From CAVWDI01 sp963793095 (GTDB lineage: Bacteria; Chloroflexota; Anaerolineae; Anaerolineales; UBA4823): a DNA stretch of 64,000 nt. Positions within the stretch are counted from its first letter, which is position 1, and each line of letters starts with the position of its first letter. The DNA lies in NCBI GenBank assembly GCA_963793095.1, contig CAWBYY010000002.1, positions 1,426,001-1,490,000 on the forward strand, in the 5' to 3' direction. Shown here piece by piece: positions 1 to 13,000 of this stretch. The translations under genes were made by a program, and so were the position numbers. The notes beneath the pieces are model-generated. The model searched no databases. It saw only the letters and a list, made by a program, of their open reading frames with translations, and was not told where the DNA came from.

Positions 1-824
1 GCCATAGGATCCAGGAGCTGAAATTCACCGCTGATACGCCACAACTCGTAATAGGTTTTCTGTTCGTCGGTAAGATCGCCAAGATAATATCCCATTACCG
101 GGAATTGCGCTCCTGGCACCCCGCTGCGGGTTTCCAGGTGCAGGTGGTAAATGCCGGCGTTGCCGCTTTTCCCCACCGTCCCAATCGGAGTACAGGATTC
201 GACCTGCTGTTCAATGTTCACTTCAGGGGGGTTCTCGAGGTGGGCATAAAGGGTATACAGTGATTTCTCGCGGTCCAGCTGGAGGGAATCGCTGAGCTCA
301 TCAGGCAGGAATCGAATCGGGGTTTCAATGATGACCAGATTTCCAAACGGGTAGGAATCGCTGATTGCCGCTGAAACTTCCCCGGGTAGAATCGACTGTA
401 CAACCACTCCCTGAATTGTCTCCAATCCGCCGAACCGGTAGTGGGCGAAATCAACCCCGTGATGGCGGAAATCCTTGCCGGGCGGGGGCGGGCGGAAGGG
501 ATCGGAGATAATTTGCGCCAGATCTGCTATGGAGTGCGGCGCCAGGGGCGAGCATAATTCAAATTGGGGGGTTGGGCTGGCGGTTGGTGTTATGGTTGCT
601 GTAGGGGTAAAGGTTGGAGTCGAGCTGGGTTTTGGAGTCTTTGAAGGAGTTGCTGTCCTTGAAGGGTGGGAGACAAACAGCAGGCTTTCAGCAACGGTAT
701 TGTTTGTTGGTTCCAGGGTTTGGTTAAACTGTTCAGAAAAGGATAAATCTGCTTCGATTCCGGATAGCAGGCTGCATGCCGAAAGTGAAAAAATTACCCA
801 TAGGATTACCAGGAAGAAACGCAT
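1..824 (-). CDS. M23-family metallopeptidase lipoprotein (3' end beyond window)
   Basis: Reading the minus strand from an ATG at 824 gives about 274 residues with no stop before the window edge. The N-terminus is a lipoprotein signal peptide with a lipobox-like LSAC at about residues 14-17. A Thr/Pro/Ser-rich linker follows (about residues 60-90), as expected for a spacer holding a domain off the membrane. The catalytic part shows HHGVD and a later HLHLE, the two halves of the zinc site of lysostaphin-type (M23) peptidases. Inferred role: an outward-facing, membrane-anchored peptidoglycan endopeptidase or a degenerate regulator of one. The C-terminal end lies outside the window, so completeness cannot be judged. 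There is no convincing Shine-Dalgarno sequence, but the ATG sits directly before the signal peptide. Confidence 0.8.
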   Translation of the reverse strand, partial: MRFFLVILWVIFSLSACSLLSGIEADLSFSEQFNQTLEPTNNTVAESLLFVSHPSRTATPSKTPKPSSTPTFTPTATITPTASPTPQFELCSPLAPHSIADLAQIISDPFRPPPPGKDFRHHGVDFAHYRFGGLETIQGVVVQSILPGEVSAAISDSYPFGNLVIIETPIRFLPDELSDSLQLDREKSLYTLYAHLENPPEVNIEQQVESCTPIGTVGKSGNAGIYHLHLETRSGVPGAQFPVMGYYLGDLTDEQKTYYELWRISGEFQLLDPM

Positions 825-974
825 AAATATCAGGGTTCAGAGAGACTTTAGACCTTTTTGTGATTATACCCAAGATGTGTTCTAATTTTCAGCCCAAACT
901 TTCTGCGCATAGTCATTTCGATGTTTAAACCTGGAGAGTAACTCCATTTCAAATGCGCAAAGCCATTGGCAGGA

Positions 975-1003
975 TTGCAAGGAACCCCCTTCTGGGCTAT
1001 AAT
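975..1003 (+). promoter_or_regulatory. Sigma70-type promoter of tRNA-Pro
   Basis: TTGCAA (975-980) and TATAAT (998-1003) are separated by exactly 17 bp. The -10 box ends 14 bp before the tRNA start at 1018. Confidence 0.75.
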
Positions 1004-1017
1004 TCCAGCCAGCAGTT

Positions 1018-1092
1018 CGGGGCGTGGCGCAGTCCGGCTAGCGCGCTTGCATGGGGTGCAAGAGGCCCCGGGTTCGAATCCCGGCGCCCCGA
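1018..1092 (+). tRNA. tRNA-Pro(GGG)
   Basis: Cloverleaf read by eye. The acceptor stem CGGGGCG/CGCCCCG pairs fully and the discriminator is A1092. The anticodon stem is CTTGC/GCAAG (1046-1050/1058-1062) with seven-base loop ATGGGGT, giving anticodon GGG at 1053-1055. The T arm is CCGGG-TTCGAAT-CCCGG. The 3' CCA is not encoded. It has its own promoter upstream and a hairpin terminator downstream. Confidence 0.95.
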
Positions 1093-1099
1093 CAGAAAA

Positions 1100-1129
1100 G
1101 ACCTCAATTTGTGTATTTCAATTGAGGTC
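1100..1129. terminator. Bidirectional hairpin terminator between tRNA-Pro and the C25 protease gene
   Basis: A perfect 10-bp inverted repeat (GACCTCAATT at 1100-1109, AATTGAGGTC at 1120-1129) with a 10-base loop. On the plus strand it is followed by GTATTATTT; on the minus strand by TTTTCTG. It lies between the tRNA end (1092) and the stop of the minus-strand protease gene (1157), so it can serve both. Confidence 0.75.
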
Positions 1130-1156
1130 GTATTATTTAACTGGATTATTCTGCGA

Positions 1157-4058
1157 TCAAGGTTTAAGAATCAGCGGAAGATAAATGAACTTTTCTACCA
1201 GATCAGCAATCTGTAATTTTGTAGCCGGGTCGCCGAACAGAACGTAGGTATCTACCAGGTCGTCGTAATACGGTTTATCAGTCAGCAGGTCGATCTTGCC
1301 AGCAAGGGTAGCTTTTCCGAGATCTGTGGGGTAGCCAGAAAAGATCTCGCTGAACAACCCTTCAGCCAGCTGGACGTGCCCGGTGGCGACTCCCAGACCG
1401 GTCGGTCCCCAAACAGCAGCAGCGCCTTTATCTGAAAAATCACGCAGAGTACTCTCAGCGAGGGTCGGGTCCTCGAAAGCCTGGAATTTACCTGTCAGGC
1501 AGGTCATGTCAAACAGGAAGGGCTGCTTAGCTCCGTTAGTTAGACTGCTCAGGTCGTCCAGGAGCCAGAATCCTTCGCCCGTCTTTCCCCACCTTTTAAT
1601 TGCGCCGTGACCAATATAGAGCATAATTGCCGTGCCGGTATTCCAGCGGTTCCGGATTTGGGTTCTGGTATTGTTCGGATCCCCTCCGGTTGGGTAATTT
1701 ATATGGAAAGTGTCATATGCAGCCGGTGTATAGTTGTTATCAATATGAAGGGCATCGGCCGGGAAATTGTTGATTGGGATATCCCGGATTATCCGGGTCG
1801 TCTGTGACAAAGCTGATTGTTTTCTGCCAGTCGCCTGAAGGCGGGCTAGTCTCATAATTTGCGATCTTATTAATGACAGTGTTCGCTTCAACAGTACTGT
1901 TAACTGGTAGACGGCCGATCAACATATCCGCCAGGATGTCATTCTCGTCTCCCGGCGGATCGACTGTGACGAAGCGGTTGTCTGCCGCAGTCTCGCCCGC
2001 CCAGGGATCGACATCGACCAGGTACGGAGGGATGTATGTCTGGGTGCTGTCGGGGTCGTAGCCTTTCGGATCGCTTGTGCCGTCACCCACTAACAGAACA
2101 TATAATGGTGGAATGTTCCAATTATGGTAGGCATCCGATAAAAAAGCGTGGATCCCTTCCGGCAAAGGTTTACCCCAGCTGTAGTTGTCGTAGATGTCAA
2201 ATACGTCAAAAACTGCTACAGTTCTGCCCTGCGACCGGCGCAGGTTTACCAGCGGCGTCAGGGTTGATAAAAAATCTGGATGAGAAATAATGACATAATC
2301 CGCATTTGAATCTGTAAGGTTCTCTTTTTTCCCAATGCTTACAGGCGATTTAATGCCTTCGGTGTAGGTAAAAAAGTAGGCGTGTTTGCCGCCACTGCTG
2401 GTATCCGCTACGGTTGTGTATAGACTCTGGATACTAACACCGGTCAATTTGAGAGGATTTTTAGGATCGGTCACGTCAAAGGCTAAAAAATTAGGCGGAT
2501 CTCCGGCTTCCCGGAAGCGGATTGTATAGGCTTTTTTGGTCGTTTCTCCTTCAAAATAAAGCGACCCCTGGATGACCGCATCACCGAGACCATATTCGAC
2601 TGTATAGGCATCCAGGTACATCCCTTCGACATCCACAATTCCCGGTATGGACAACCCTAAAGTATTTGTGCCTTCAATTAATTTTGATGCAGGTATAGTC
2701 AACTGCTGCTGGACTGCCTCTTTCCCATCCCAGGTTATTACAGGGCTCAATAAGTTTCCATTTATGCGGACTTCGACCTGGTGGTCAGGATTGTCGATCA
2801 CATCTGTATAACCCAGCAGCCACAATGTAAGCACAGCAGGTTTTGAAGTATCGACAGTAGGTAAGTTAAAGTTATAGGATCTTGAAGTTGAACCCCCATA
2901 AGGGATTTTTATATCCTCCCAGACCCAGCGGTCACCGCCCCGAACAAGCGGCAGTGAGCCGCAGTAGCAATCCGGGGAGTAGATATTATTCTGCTCCTGA
3001 TCAAGTTTTACATAAGCGCTACCGGCTGGAACACCGGATGGATTTGCGGAGCGTGAGCCCATACGCAGACCGGGGCTGGTTTCTTCCTGCAATATATAAG
3101 TATCGTAATCCGTCCAGCGGCTGAAACGCGGATCAGCGTAAAATAAGAAACGACTGTTGGGATCATCCTGGATAAGTGCAATTTCTTGCTCTGGATCACC
3201 GGGTTTCTCACCGGAGCGGTACATATGGACATTTCCTGGAATTGTTATTGGCATTCCCTTGCTGCTGAGTTCTGCGTAAGTTATTTTTGTAATGCCGCGC
3301 TGGTTAACCTTGATAATAGCCTGACCGTTTACGGCTGAAGCGCCGGGAGTGGGTGATTTTAAACCAACTGTACCTGGAGAAGAAAATTGGAGATGATCAG
3401 GATTAATCACCTTTCTCATTAAGGTTTCCTGGAGCGTGTCAGATGGAGCTGATGGGTTTAAAGAACGCGGCGCTCCGGCAGGATAATTAACAGAGAACTT
3501 GATGTTTGAGATAACTCTCAGATGGTCTCCTTCTGGCATGACCGGGTAGAAAGTAAGCCTAGCCAGATTAAAACCCCGCATTACACCCAGGATTTCGAAC
3601 TCAACTGGTTCATATGTTTTTTCAACAGGTTTTTCTGCCAGTGACATATCCCCCCCAATTACTAATCCATCAGAGTTTCTGGTCACACCTTCTGGAACCG
3701 GTGCATATGCCAGCTCTCCTTGCAGCGGAATTGTTGACTGGTCAATTTCCAAGATTGTTAATTCTGGTTCGGAAATTATGGGCAGCCCGATCAGCTTGCT
3801 CGCAGCGGGCAGTAGGTAATGCCCTGGATCATCCCCCAGGATAAATCCGGCGATTAAAACGCGTACCTTTCCATCAGGATCGGTGAAGATCTCTGGAGCA
3901 GGGACAGTCCAATTGATGATCAAGCCGTTCTCGGTTTGATCAACCGTAAAATTAGAGCCGGAGGCGGGCGGAGAGGCTTTCACCCCGCCGCTGCCTCCGG
4001 CAATCAGCCCCAGAAATATAAGGGCTGCGAACCACCGGTAAAATTTGTTAACTACCAT
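1157..4058 (-). CDS. Secreted C25 (gingipain-family) cysteine peptidase, one frameshift
   Basis: About 967 codons. An N-terminal signal peptide is followed by a long propeptide-like region typical of C25 N-terminal domains, then a C25 catalytic domain. The catalytic His-Cys dyad is visible as YIGHG and, about 40 residues on, DMTC. The frame breaks near 1765-1785. The span is 3n+1 bases and removing one A from the CCCAATCAAC context restores a continuous protein (…PGYP-INNFPADA…). Both catalytic residues lie after the break, so the gene is functional only if the indel is a sequence error. The extreme C-terminus reads IYLPLILKP, matching the tails of two other secreted proteins here. The start ATG is 10 bp after the stop of the giant DUF11 gene, and its Shine-Dalgarno (GAGG) lies in that gene's last codons, so the two are probably co-transcribed and translationally coupled. 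Substrate unknown; processing of the giant protein is a reasonable guess. Confidence 0.85.
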
Positions 4059-4068
4059 TCCATATAGT

Positions 4069-7000
4069 TTACCTCAGTAGATTTGGCAGGAAGTACAAGA
4101 ATAACGTATTGTTGGAAGCTGTCAATGGTCCGTATGGACTGCTCTCGTTACCGGAGTTCGATACGACCGTCAACCAGTAGTACCACATGCTGTTATGCGG
4201 AGGTGTATCGGTGAAGGTGTAAGTCCCGTCGCCGGTCGCATCTTCGAAGTGGATAAAATCAGAATTACTGAAGTCGTTGACATCAGACCGGTATACCTTG
4301 TAACCATAAATATCGATCTCATTGACAACCGTCCACTGGATGGTAATCTTTTGTTGGACAATATCTGCTACAGCGAAGTCAGTCATTGTGACAGCCGTGC
4401 CACCAGGTACGAACACAGTGGCACTGGCATCATTATTGCTGTAATCTGTCTCCACTGTATCCGTTGTTGTTGTTACCGTATTGGTGAATTCTTCCGTTGC
4501 CCAGGGTTCTACATATACGGTCATGTCAATCACCTTTGACTGACCGGGTTGGATAGAACCCAGGTTCCAGACTATCTTGTAAGGACCGCTGTCTGGGATG
4601 GGAGTAGCAGACACAAAACTGACATCGCTGGGGATAGTGTCGGTGACTATCACATTGGTGGCGACTGCGGGGCCGGAGTTGAGCACCGTGATAGTGTAAT
4701 CAAACTGTGAACCGCGAACGACTGGATCCGTTGGACCGACTTTGGTTATGGAGAGATCGGTCTGGTTGTAGGTGATTGTTGTATTTTCGTCATCAGTGTT
4801 GTTGCTCGTGACTGGATCGGTTGTCGTACTGGATACCGAAACAGAATTGGTAACCGTTCCAGAGGCGTCCCCTTTTGCCTGGACAGTGACCACAATTACC
4901 TTTTCAGCACCTGACCTGAACCACACCCAGGTTCCAAGGTAAGCGGATTGGGCCCGCTGTTCTGAACTGGATTGGCTGAGATAAAGTTCAATTCAGCTGG
5001 CAGGGTATCACTGACAGTGACAGCTTGTGCATCCGAAGGACCCAGGTTTTCAACCGTAATTGTGTAGGTGAACTGCTCGCCGGCATTGACCGGGTCTTTC
5101 GAATCCGCTTTTTCAATCCTGAGATCGGCTTCGGCTTGGACGTCCACGCATACCTCGCTGGAACCATCCGGATTTTCCAACTCCTGCGGGAACTTAACCG
5201 CGGTATTGCATATCTGGGTTCCATCCGGGACGTCAGAGTCAACTGTGGTTTCGATAGTGATCACAACATCTGAATCAGCTGGCATGTCACCAATCTGGCA
5301 GATGATATCCGGATTTCCGATGCAGAGACCCTGCGTGCTTGAAACATCCACAAGGGTCAATCCATCCGGCAGCAGGTCCTTGATTTCTACATCCCAGGAT
5401 GTAGACGGGCCGCTGTTGTGTACATTAATCGTGTAAACCAGTGATTCTCCGGCTTTTACAGGATCTGAACTGGCAGTCTTCTCAACTGTTATGGTTGATT
5501 CGCTAAATACCTGATTTTGGGCATCATCGCTGTTATTGCCTGGGTTGCTGTCCTCTGTGCTGCTGTCAACAACTGCTGAATTGACCAGCAGCCGCCCGTT
5601 CGGTAGGTCAGCCTGGGCTTGGACAACCAGTTCAATCAGTCTCGATTCACCGGCATTCAAGCTGCCCAGGTTCCAGACAACAGGATCAGGCTGGCTGAGC
5701 GGGATTGGCACGGCGCTTACATAATCGACACCTGTGTCAAGCGTGTCAGTTACGACCACGTTCTGGGCGAGCGAGGGGCCGGCATTCTGGACTGTGATAG
5801 TGTATGTGAAAATCTCGCCCCCTGCGACCTGCGGACTGCTGACCGTTTTTACAAGGCTCAGGTCGGCATTGGCGCTCACTTCTGTGTCGACGAACTGTTC
5901 GTTGTCTTCACATGAGGTTGGGTAATTGGGTTCAGAAGGTTGGCAGACCACGCTTACATAGTTCGTGAGTGTTTCGGTGGCATCGCTTGCAACCGTCCCA
6001 GTTACAGTTACGATGACCTGTTCACCGGCAGGGATATTACCCAGGTTGCAGTTAAGGATAGAGTCGCTCGTTATGCTGCATGAACCCTGGCTGGATGAAG
6101 CGGTGTTGTTGTTCAGGTCGGGTGGCAGCAAGTCCTGGATTGTGACATTTTGCGCCAGGGACGGACCCTGGTTTGTCACCACGATCTCGTAGCTTAAACC
6201 TGCCCCAGGGGTTGCAATTGAGGGGTCCGCTGTCTTGGTCACACTCAGATCAGCTGAAAGATTTACGATAGTTAATTCTGTATCGTCATTATTGTCAGGA
6301 TTGGAATCCGGGTTTAATGATGACACGAAAGCAAGGTTGCTCAAACCGGAGGTCAAATCGCTGTCAACCCTGACGATGATGGTGATTGTCACACTTTCGC
6401 CAACTGCCATATCCCCGATCAGGCAGAGCACACCTGCCGAGCAAGCTCCTTTGGTCGAACTGGAAGTCACATAGCTAACTCCAGCCGGCAGCGAATCAAC
6501 CACCTGGACTCCTGTCGCTGGTGCGGGACCGTTGTTGGTCACGACCAGGGTATAGGTGAGATTCTCGCCCGCGATAACCGGGTCGGGGCTGTCGCTCTTT
6601 TGAATGGAGAGGTCCGTCGCTCCATAAGGCGACTGGTTTACAGTTGTGGTTGTACTGGCAGATTCATCGCCTGGATTGAATTCGGGGGTGCTGCTGGAGA
6701 CAGTTGCGGTGTTATCGATGTCGGTGCCATGCGGAGTGCTCGGGTCAGTCCTGACCTGGATCATGACTGTGGTTGACTCACCGGCCGTCACGGTCCAAGG
6801 CTGCACACAACAGCCCCGAACTGGAGCGAGCAGCCTGGCGAAGCACTCTGGAAGGTAGTGCCAGCAGGTACACCGTCGGTAATTTCGACATCCTGGGCAT
6901 CCGAAGGCCCGTTATTGGCAACCTGGATCTCATACTGGATGTTCTCGCCGGCGTTGACCGGGTCAACCAGGTCGATTTTGGTGATTGACAGGTCCGCGCT

Positions 7001-10000
7001 GGTTGATACATTCACAGTCGAATCAGCGATGTTGTTGGCGGGATCGAATTCAGCTTGGTCTCCGGTGACATGGGCGGTGTTCACCAGGGTTGGATCCAGG
7101 TAATCGGAGTTGACTTGCAGAACCATTGAGATCGTCGCAACCGTGGAAACATTCATTGTCCCCAGGAAGCAGGAACCGCTTGATGAACAATACGCGTCGA
7201 CATTGTCGGGGTTGCTGACATCCAGACTCACAACAGATGTACCAAATGGGACCAGATCCTGTACCCGTACGTTCGTCGCTACCTGAGGGCCATTGTTAGT
7301 GACAGTGATTGTGTAAGAAACATTCTCTCCTGCGTACACGGATGCGGGATCGGCTGATTTGGTGATAGCAAGGTCTGCAACCGGGCCAAGTTGTTCTTCA
7401 ACCGATGTATCCTCGTGGCGCTGTTATTTGTTCCATCCGGGTCGGAAGTTGTCGAACTGACAATGACACTATTTGTGAGCGTGTCTGGCGGCGGGATATC
7501 CTTCACGGTTACCGCGACCAGGAAGCTGACACTCTGCCCGGCAGGTAATGTACTAGCATTGCAGGTAACTTCATTCGCAGCGCTTAAGAAGCACTCTGGG
7601 CTGGCGGATGAGAATGTTGACATCCGGGTCAAGGGTATCGATAACCTGAACACGTCCTGTGCATCCGAAGGCCCAGCATTGGAGACAGTGATCTGGTAGA
7701 TCAGGCCCTCAGTCGGTCCTACCGGGTCAGCCAGATCGATCTTTTCTATGCTCACATCCGCGCTGGTTGTAACTGTGATGTCATCGCTGGCGCTGTCGTT
7801 GCTCGGGTTGGTGTCTTCCAGAATCGGAGAAAACCGTTGCGGTGTTGGTGTAGTCTCCAGCTTCAAGACCACTATCGACATCGGCGGTGATCTCGATGAC
7901 CACGGTTTCGCCAACACCGATATCGCCAAGCTGGCAGATGCCGCTGACGCAGACGCCGTCGCCCTGGGTAATCTCTCCGCTTACGAAAGTCATACCCTGC
8001 GGGAGCTGGTCTTTGACATCCACATTATCAGCAACGGATGGACCCATAGTTGGTTACCTCGATAGTGCAAACCACCTGTTCGCCGGCATTAACCGGATCG
8101 GCGCAGGTCTTTGTTACACCCAGGTCCGCTTCGCTGATAATTGAGGTATCTGCGTCATCCTGGTTGTTAAATGGATTCTTGTCTGCAGTTTCTGATCCGA
8201 CGACTGCGACGTTTTCCAGACTTGATCCAGGCACGATACCGGCATCAACATCCGCCCATAACGTGAAGCTGGCGGTTTCACCGGATAATAGATCAAACCC
8301 ATCACATACCGCTTCATCCACATCGGTAACGCTGCATTCGGTTTGGGGCGAAACGGGTATCTGAGGCGTGACGCCTGCCGGGAAGGTATCCGTTATCACA
8401 ACTCCTGTTGCAGTCGATGGACCGTAGTTGATCACATCGATTGTGTATGTGATCACGCCTCCTGCTTCAGCAGTTGCTGTCGCAGATTTGTTTATTGCCA
8501 GATCAGCGTTAGGCTCAACAGGTGTTATGATCGAGACATCGTTATTGTCGTCAGGATTAGTCGTGCATCCACAGTCACTGATCCAAGCCGTGTTGGTTAA
8601 CGGATTAGTTGTATCGCCCGCAACTATTCCTGTTACTGTTATGATCACAACTTCATCGACTGCCATTGTCCCAATTTCACAAACATGGCTATGGGTATCC
8701 TCATCGACAGCATAACAAGTTCCCTTGCTGGATTGGACGACCACGCTTTCCAATTCTTGGGGAACATTCTCATTAATTATCACATTGGGCGCATCAGAAG
8801 GACCGAAATTAGTAACAGTGATTTCATATACAAGCTCTTCCCCTGGGATAGCAGGATCAGGATCAGCTACTTTTTCGATAGCAACATCAGCGATAGTCTC
8901 AACTGGTGTAATTAGGCTGACTTCATTGTCCTCATTGTTTTCTGGATCTGTATCAGGATTAGAAGCCTGTACTCGAGCATAATTTATTAATGGTTCAAAC
9001 TGATCAGAATTGACATTCACGACGATAGTGATGGTTGCGACCGCTCCATCCGCCAGATCGCCGAGAGCGCAGGTGACGCCTTCATTGCAGGTACCCTGGG
9101 AGGGGGTGGCGCTGACGAAGGAAACGCCTGACGGTAGTGCGTCCACGACGACGACGCTGGTGGCGTCTGCGGGGCCATTGTTGGTGACGGTGAGGGTGTA
9201 GGTGAGGGTCTCACCGGCGACGACCGTTGGGGGATCGCCGGACTTTTCAATCATCAGGTCGGTTGGGTTGAGGGGCGACTGGTTGACCAGGGTGTCTTCG
9301 GAATCTTCTTTGGGGTTACCTGGCAGTGCACCCGGGTCTGTCGGGCTGGTGACCCCGGCGGTGTTGGTTACGGTGGTTGGGTCAGGCAGGCCCTGGTCGG
9401 TGCGGACTTCGACCCAGACGGACTTGCTCTCCCCGGCCGGGATGGTGCCGAGGTTGCAGGTGACGGTGCCGCCGGATTCGGAGCATCCCGGGGAGGCGTT
9501 GGCGAAGTCGGTGCCGGCGGGCACGTCGTCGGTGACCTGACCACATCCTGGGCATCGGAGGGCCCGTTGTTGGTGACTTCGATCTGGTAGAGGATGATCT
9601 CGCCTGCGATGACCGGGTCGGTCAGGTCGACCTTTTGGATGGACAGGTCAGCCGCCTGTGCCACGTCGGTGGGTTCGACGGCGATGTTGTTAGCCGGGTT
9701 GGTATCAGCCTGGTCGGCGGAAACGGAGGCGGTGTTGGTGAGGGAGCTGCCCTGGAAGCCGGGGTTGACCTGCAGGACGACCTCGATGGTGGCGGTGGCA
9801 CCCACCTCCATCTTTCCGAGGTAGCAGGAACCGCCCAGGGAGCAGTGCTCATCGGTAACGTCGGCATCCGGGTTATCGGGGGTCATGGAGAGTGCGGTGG
9901 TGCCGAAGGGCAGCAGTTCGAGGACGCGCACGTTGGAGGCGACGGAGGGCCCGTTGTTGGTGACGGTGAGGGTGTAGGTGACCAGTTCGCCTGCGACGAC

Positions 10001-13000
10001 GCTGTCCGGGTCGTCCGACTTGGTGATGGCCAGGTCAGCGACCGGGCCGAGCGGGGTCTCGACTGCGGTGAGTTCGCTGTCGGAGTTGTTCTCCAGGTCG
10101 CCGGGATCTTCGGGGGTATCGGCATCGACGGAGACGCTGTTGGTGAGGGAAGGCACCAGTTCGACGTTGACGTCATTGACGGTGACCGCGATCAGGTAAT
10201 CGACGGTCTCGCCGGCCTGGAGGGACGGGGCGGTGCAGGTGACAGTGCCGCCGGGGTTGACGCCGTTGTGGAGGCAGCCCTCGCTGGCGCTGGAGAAGGT
10301 GACGTTGGTGTCGAGGGTGTCGGTGGCGACCACGTTGAGGGCGACGGAAGGACCGAGGTTGGTGACTTCGAGTTCGTACAGGAAGCCTTCGGTGGGACCG
10401 ACCGGGTCCTTGAGGTCGACCTTGGTGACCTGGATGTCAGCCAGGGTCTCGACGGTGATGTCATCGCTGGCGCTGTCGTTGGTCGGGTTGGTGTCTTCCG
10501 AATCGGAGAACACGGTGGCGGTGTTGGTGTAGTCGCCTGCATCAAGGCCGCTGTCGACCTCTGCGGTGATCTCGATGACCACGGTTTCGCCAACGCTGAT
10601 ATCGCCGAGCTGGCAGATGCCGCTGACGCAGACGCCGTCGCCCTGTGTGACCACGCCGCTGACGAAGGACATACCCTCTGGGAGCAGGTCCTTGACATCA
10701 ACGTTATTGGCGACGGATGGGCCGGAGTTGGTCACTTCAATGGTGCAAACCACCTGGTCTCCGGCGTTGACCGGATCGGCGCAGGACTTGGTGAGGCCGA
10801 GGTCAGCCTGGCTGACGATGGAAGTGTCGGCGTCATCGCTGTTGTTGAAGGGATCGCTGTCGGGGGTGGCGCTGTCGACTACAGCGGTGTTCTCCAGGCT
10901 GGAGCCTGGCAGGATGGCGGGATCAGCCTGGGCGGTGAAGGACCAGCTGTAGCTGGAGCCAGCCGGGACGGGCTGCGGGCCGCATTCGACGATGCCGCTG
11001 CCGGTTGATGTCTCGGCGCAGTCTGTGCCGCTGATGAAAGCGGCTTCGGCGGGCAGGGTGTCTGTGACGACCACGCTCTGGGCATCGGAGGGGCCGTGGT
11101 TGAAAACGGTCAGGTCGTAGGTGATCACGCCGCCTGCGCTGACGGTTGGGGTGGCGTCCTTGTTCAATTCGAGGTCCGCCAGCGGGTCGACCGGGGTGGT
11201 GAGTTCAAACAGGTTCTCACCGGGCCCGGGGTCGGGGGTGGTGCTGCTGTTTGCCTGGACAGTGTTGACCAGGCTGGCGGTTACACCGGAGCCGACATCG
11301 ACGACTACCGTGATGGTTTCCGATTCCCCAGCCGGGACAACCGGCAGGGTCCAGGAATAGGTGGGCGGGCCGCCGCTGGCAGCCGGGGTGGCGGTGATCA
11401 GGGTCACTCCGGGCGGGAGGGTGTCTGTGACGAGCACATCCAGGGCATCGGAGGGACCGGCGTTGCTGACCACGATCTGGTAGGTGAGGGGTTCGCCGGG
11501 CACAGCCGGGCTGGGATCGGCGGACTTGGTTACGGACAGGTCAGCCTGCTCGTCCACGATGGTGGTCTCGTCATCCCAGTTGTTAGCGGGAACGCTGTCT
11601 GGGTTGGAAGCCTGGACGCGGGCGTTGTTGAGCAGGTTGTCGACCTGGCTGCTGTCGACGTTAACCACGATGGTTATATCGACCACTTCATCCACAAGCA
11701 TATCGCCCAGGGCGCAGGTGACGCCCTGGCTGCAGGAGGAGCCGGGTTTGTCTGCCTCGGCGCTGACGAAGGAGACGCCTGACGGGAGTGCGTCCACGAC
11801 GACGACGCTGGTGGCGTCTGCGGGGCCATTGTTGGTGACGGTGAGGGTGTAGGTGAGGGTCTCACCGGCGACGACCGTTGGGGGATCGCCGGACTTTTCA
11901 ATCATCAGGTCGGTTGGGTTGAGGGGCGACTGGTTGACCAGGGTGTCTTCGGAATCTTCTTTGGGGTTACCTGGCAGTGCACCCGGGTCTGTCGGGCTGG
12001 TGACCCCGGCGGTGTTGGTTACGGTGGTTGGGTCAGGCAGGCCCTGGTCGGTGCGGACTTCGACCCAGACGGACTTGCTCTCCCCGGCCGGGATGGTGCC
12101 GAGGTTGCAGGTGACGGTGCCGCCGGATTCGGAGCATCCCGGGGAGGCGTTGGCGAAGTCGGTGCCGGTGGGCACGTCATCGGTGACCTCCACATCCTGG
12201 GCATCGGAGGGCCCGTTGTTGGTGACTTCGATCTGGTAGAGGATGATCTCGCCTGCGATGACCGGGTCGGTCAGGTCGACCTTTTGGATGGACAGGTCAG
12301 CCGCCTGTGCCACGTCGGTGGGTTCGACGGCGATGTTGTTAGCCGGGTTGGTATCAGCCTGGTCGGCGGAAACGGAGGCGGTGTTGGTGAGGGAGCTGCC
12401 CTGGAAGCCGGGGTTGACCTGCAGGACGACCTCGATGGTGGCGGTGGCACCCACCTCCATCTTTCCGAGGTAGCAGGAACCGCCCAGGGAGCAGTGCTCA
12501 TCGGTAACGTCGGCATCCGGGTTATCGGGGGTCATGGAGAGTGCGGTGGTGCCGAAGGGCAGCAGTTCGAGGACGCGCACGTTGGAGGCGACGGAGGGCC
12601 CGTTGTTGGTGACGGTGAGGGTGTAGGTGACCAGTTCGCCTGCGACGACGCTGTCCGGGTCGTCCGACTTGGTGATGGCCAGGTCAGCGACCGGGCCGAG
12701 CGGGGTCTCGACTGCGGTGAGTTCGCTGTCGGAGTTGTTCTCCAGGTCGCCGGGATCTTCGGGGGTATCGGCATCGACGGAGACGCTGTTGGTCAGGGAA
12801 GGCACCAGTTCGACGTTGACGTCATTGACGGTGACGGCGATCAGGTAATCGACGGTCTCGCCGGCCTGGAGGGACGGGGCGGTGCAGGTGACGGTGCCGC
12901 CGGGGTTGACGCCGTTGTGGAGGCAGCCCTCGCTGGCGCTGGAGAAGGTGACATTGGTGTCGAGGGTGTCAGTAGCGACCACGTTGAGGGCGACGGAAGG

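Noticed and set aside
475..885. Plus-strand ORF opposite the M23 lipoprotein gene
   Set aside because: Shadow of the minus-strand lipoprotein linker; low complexity.
9635..11008. Long plus-strand ORFs (457 and 277 codons) opposite the GC-rich repeats (also 12284-13117)
   Set aside because: Gly/Val/Asp-rich sequence without domains, produced by the antisense of GC-rich DUF11 coding DNA, and repeated with the duplication. No Shine-Dalgarno.
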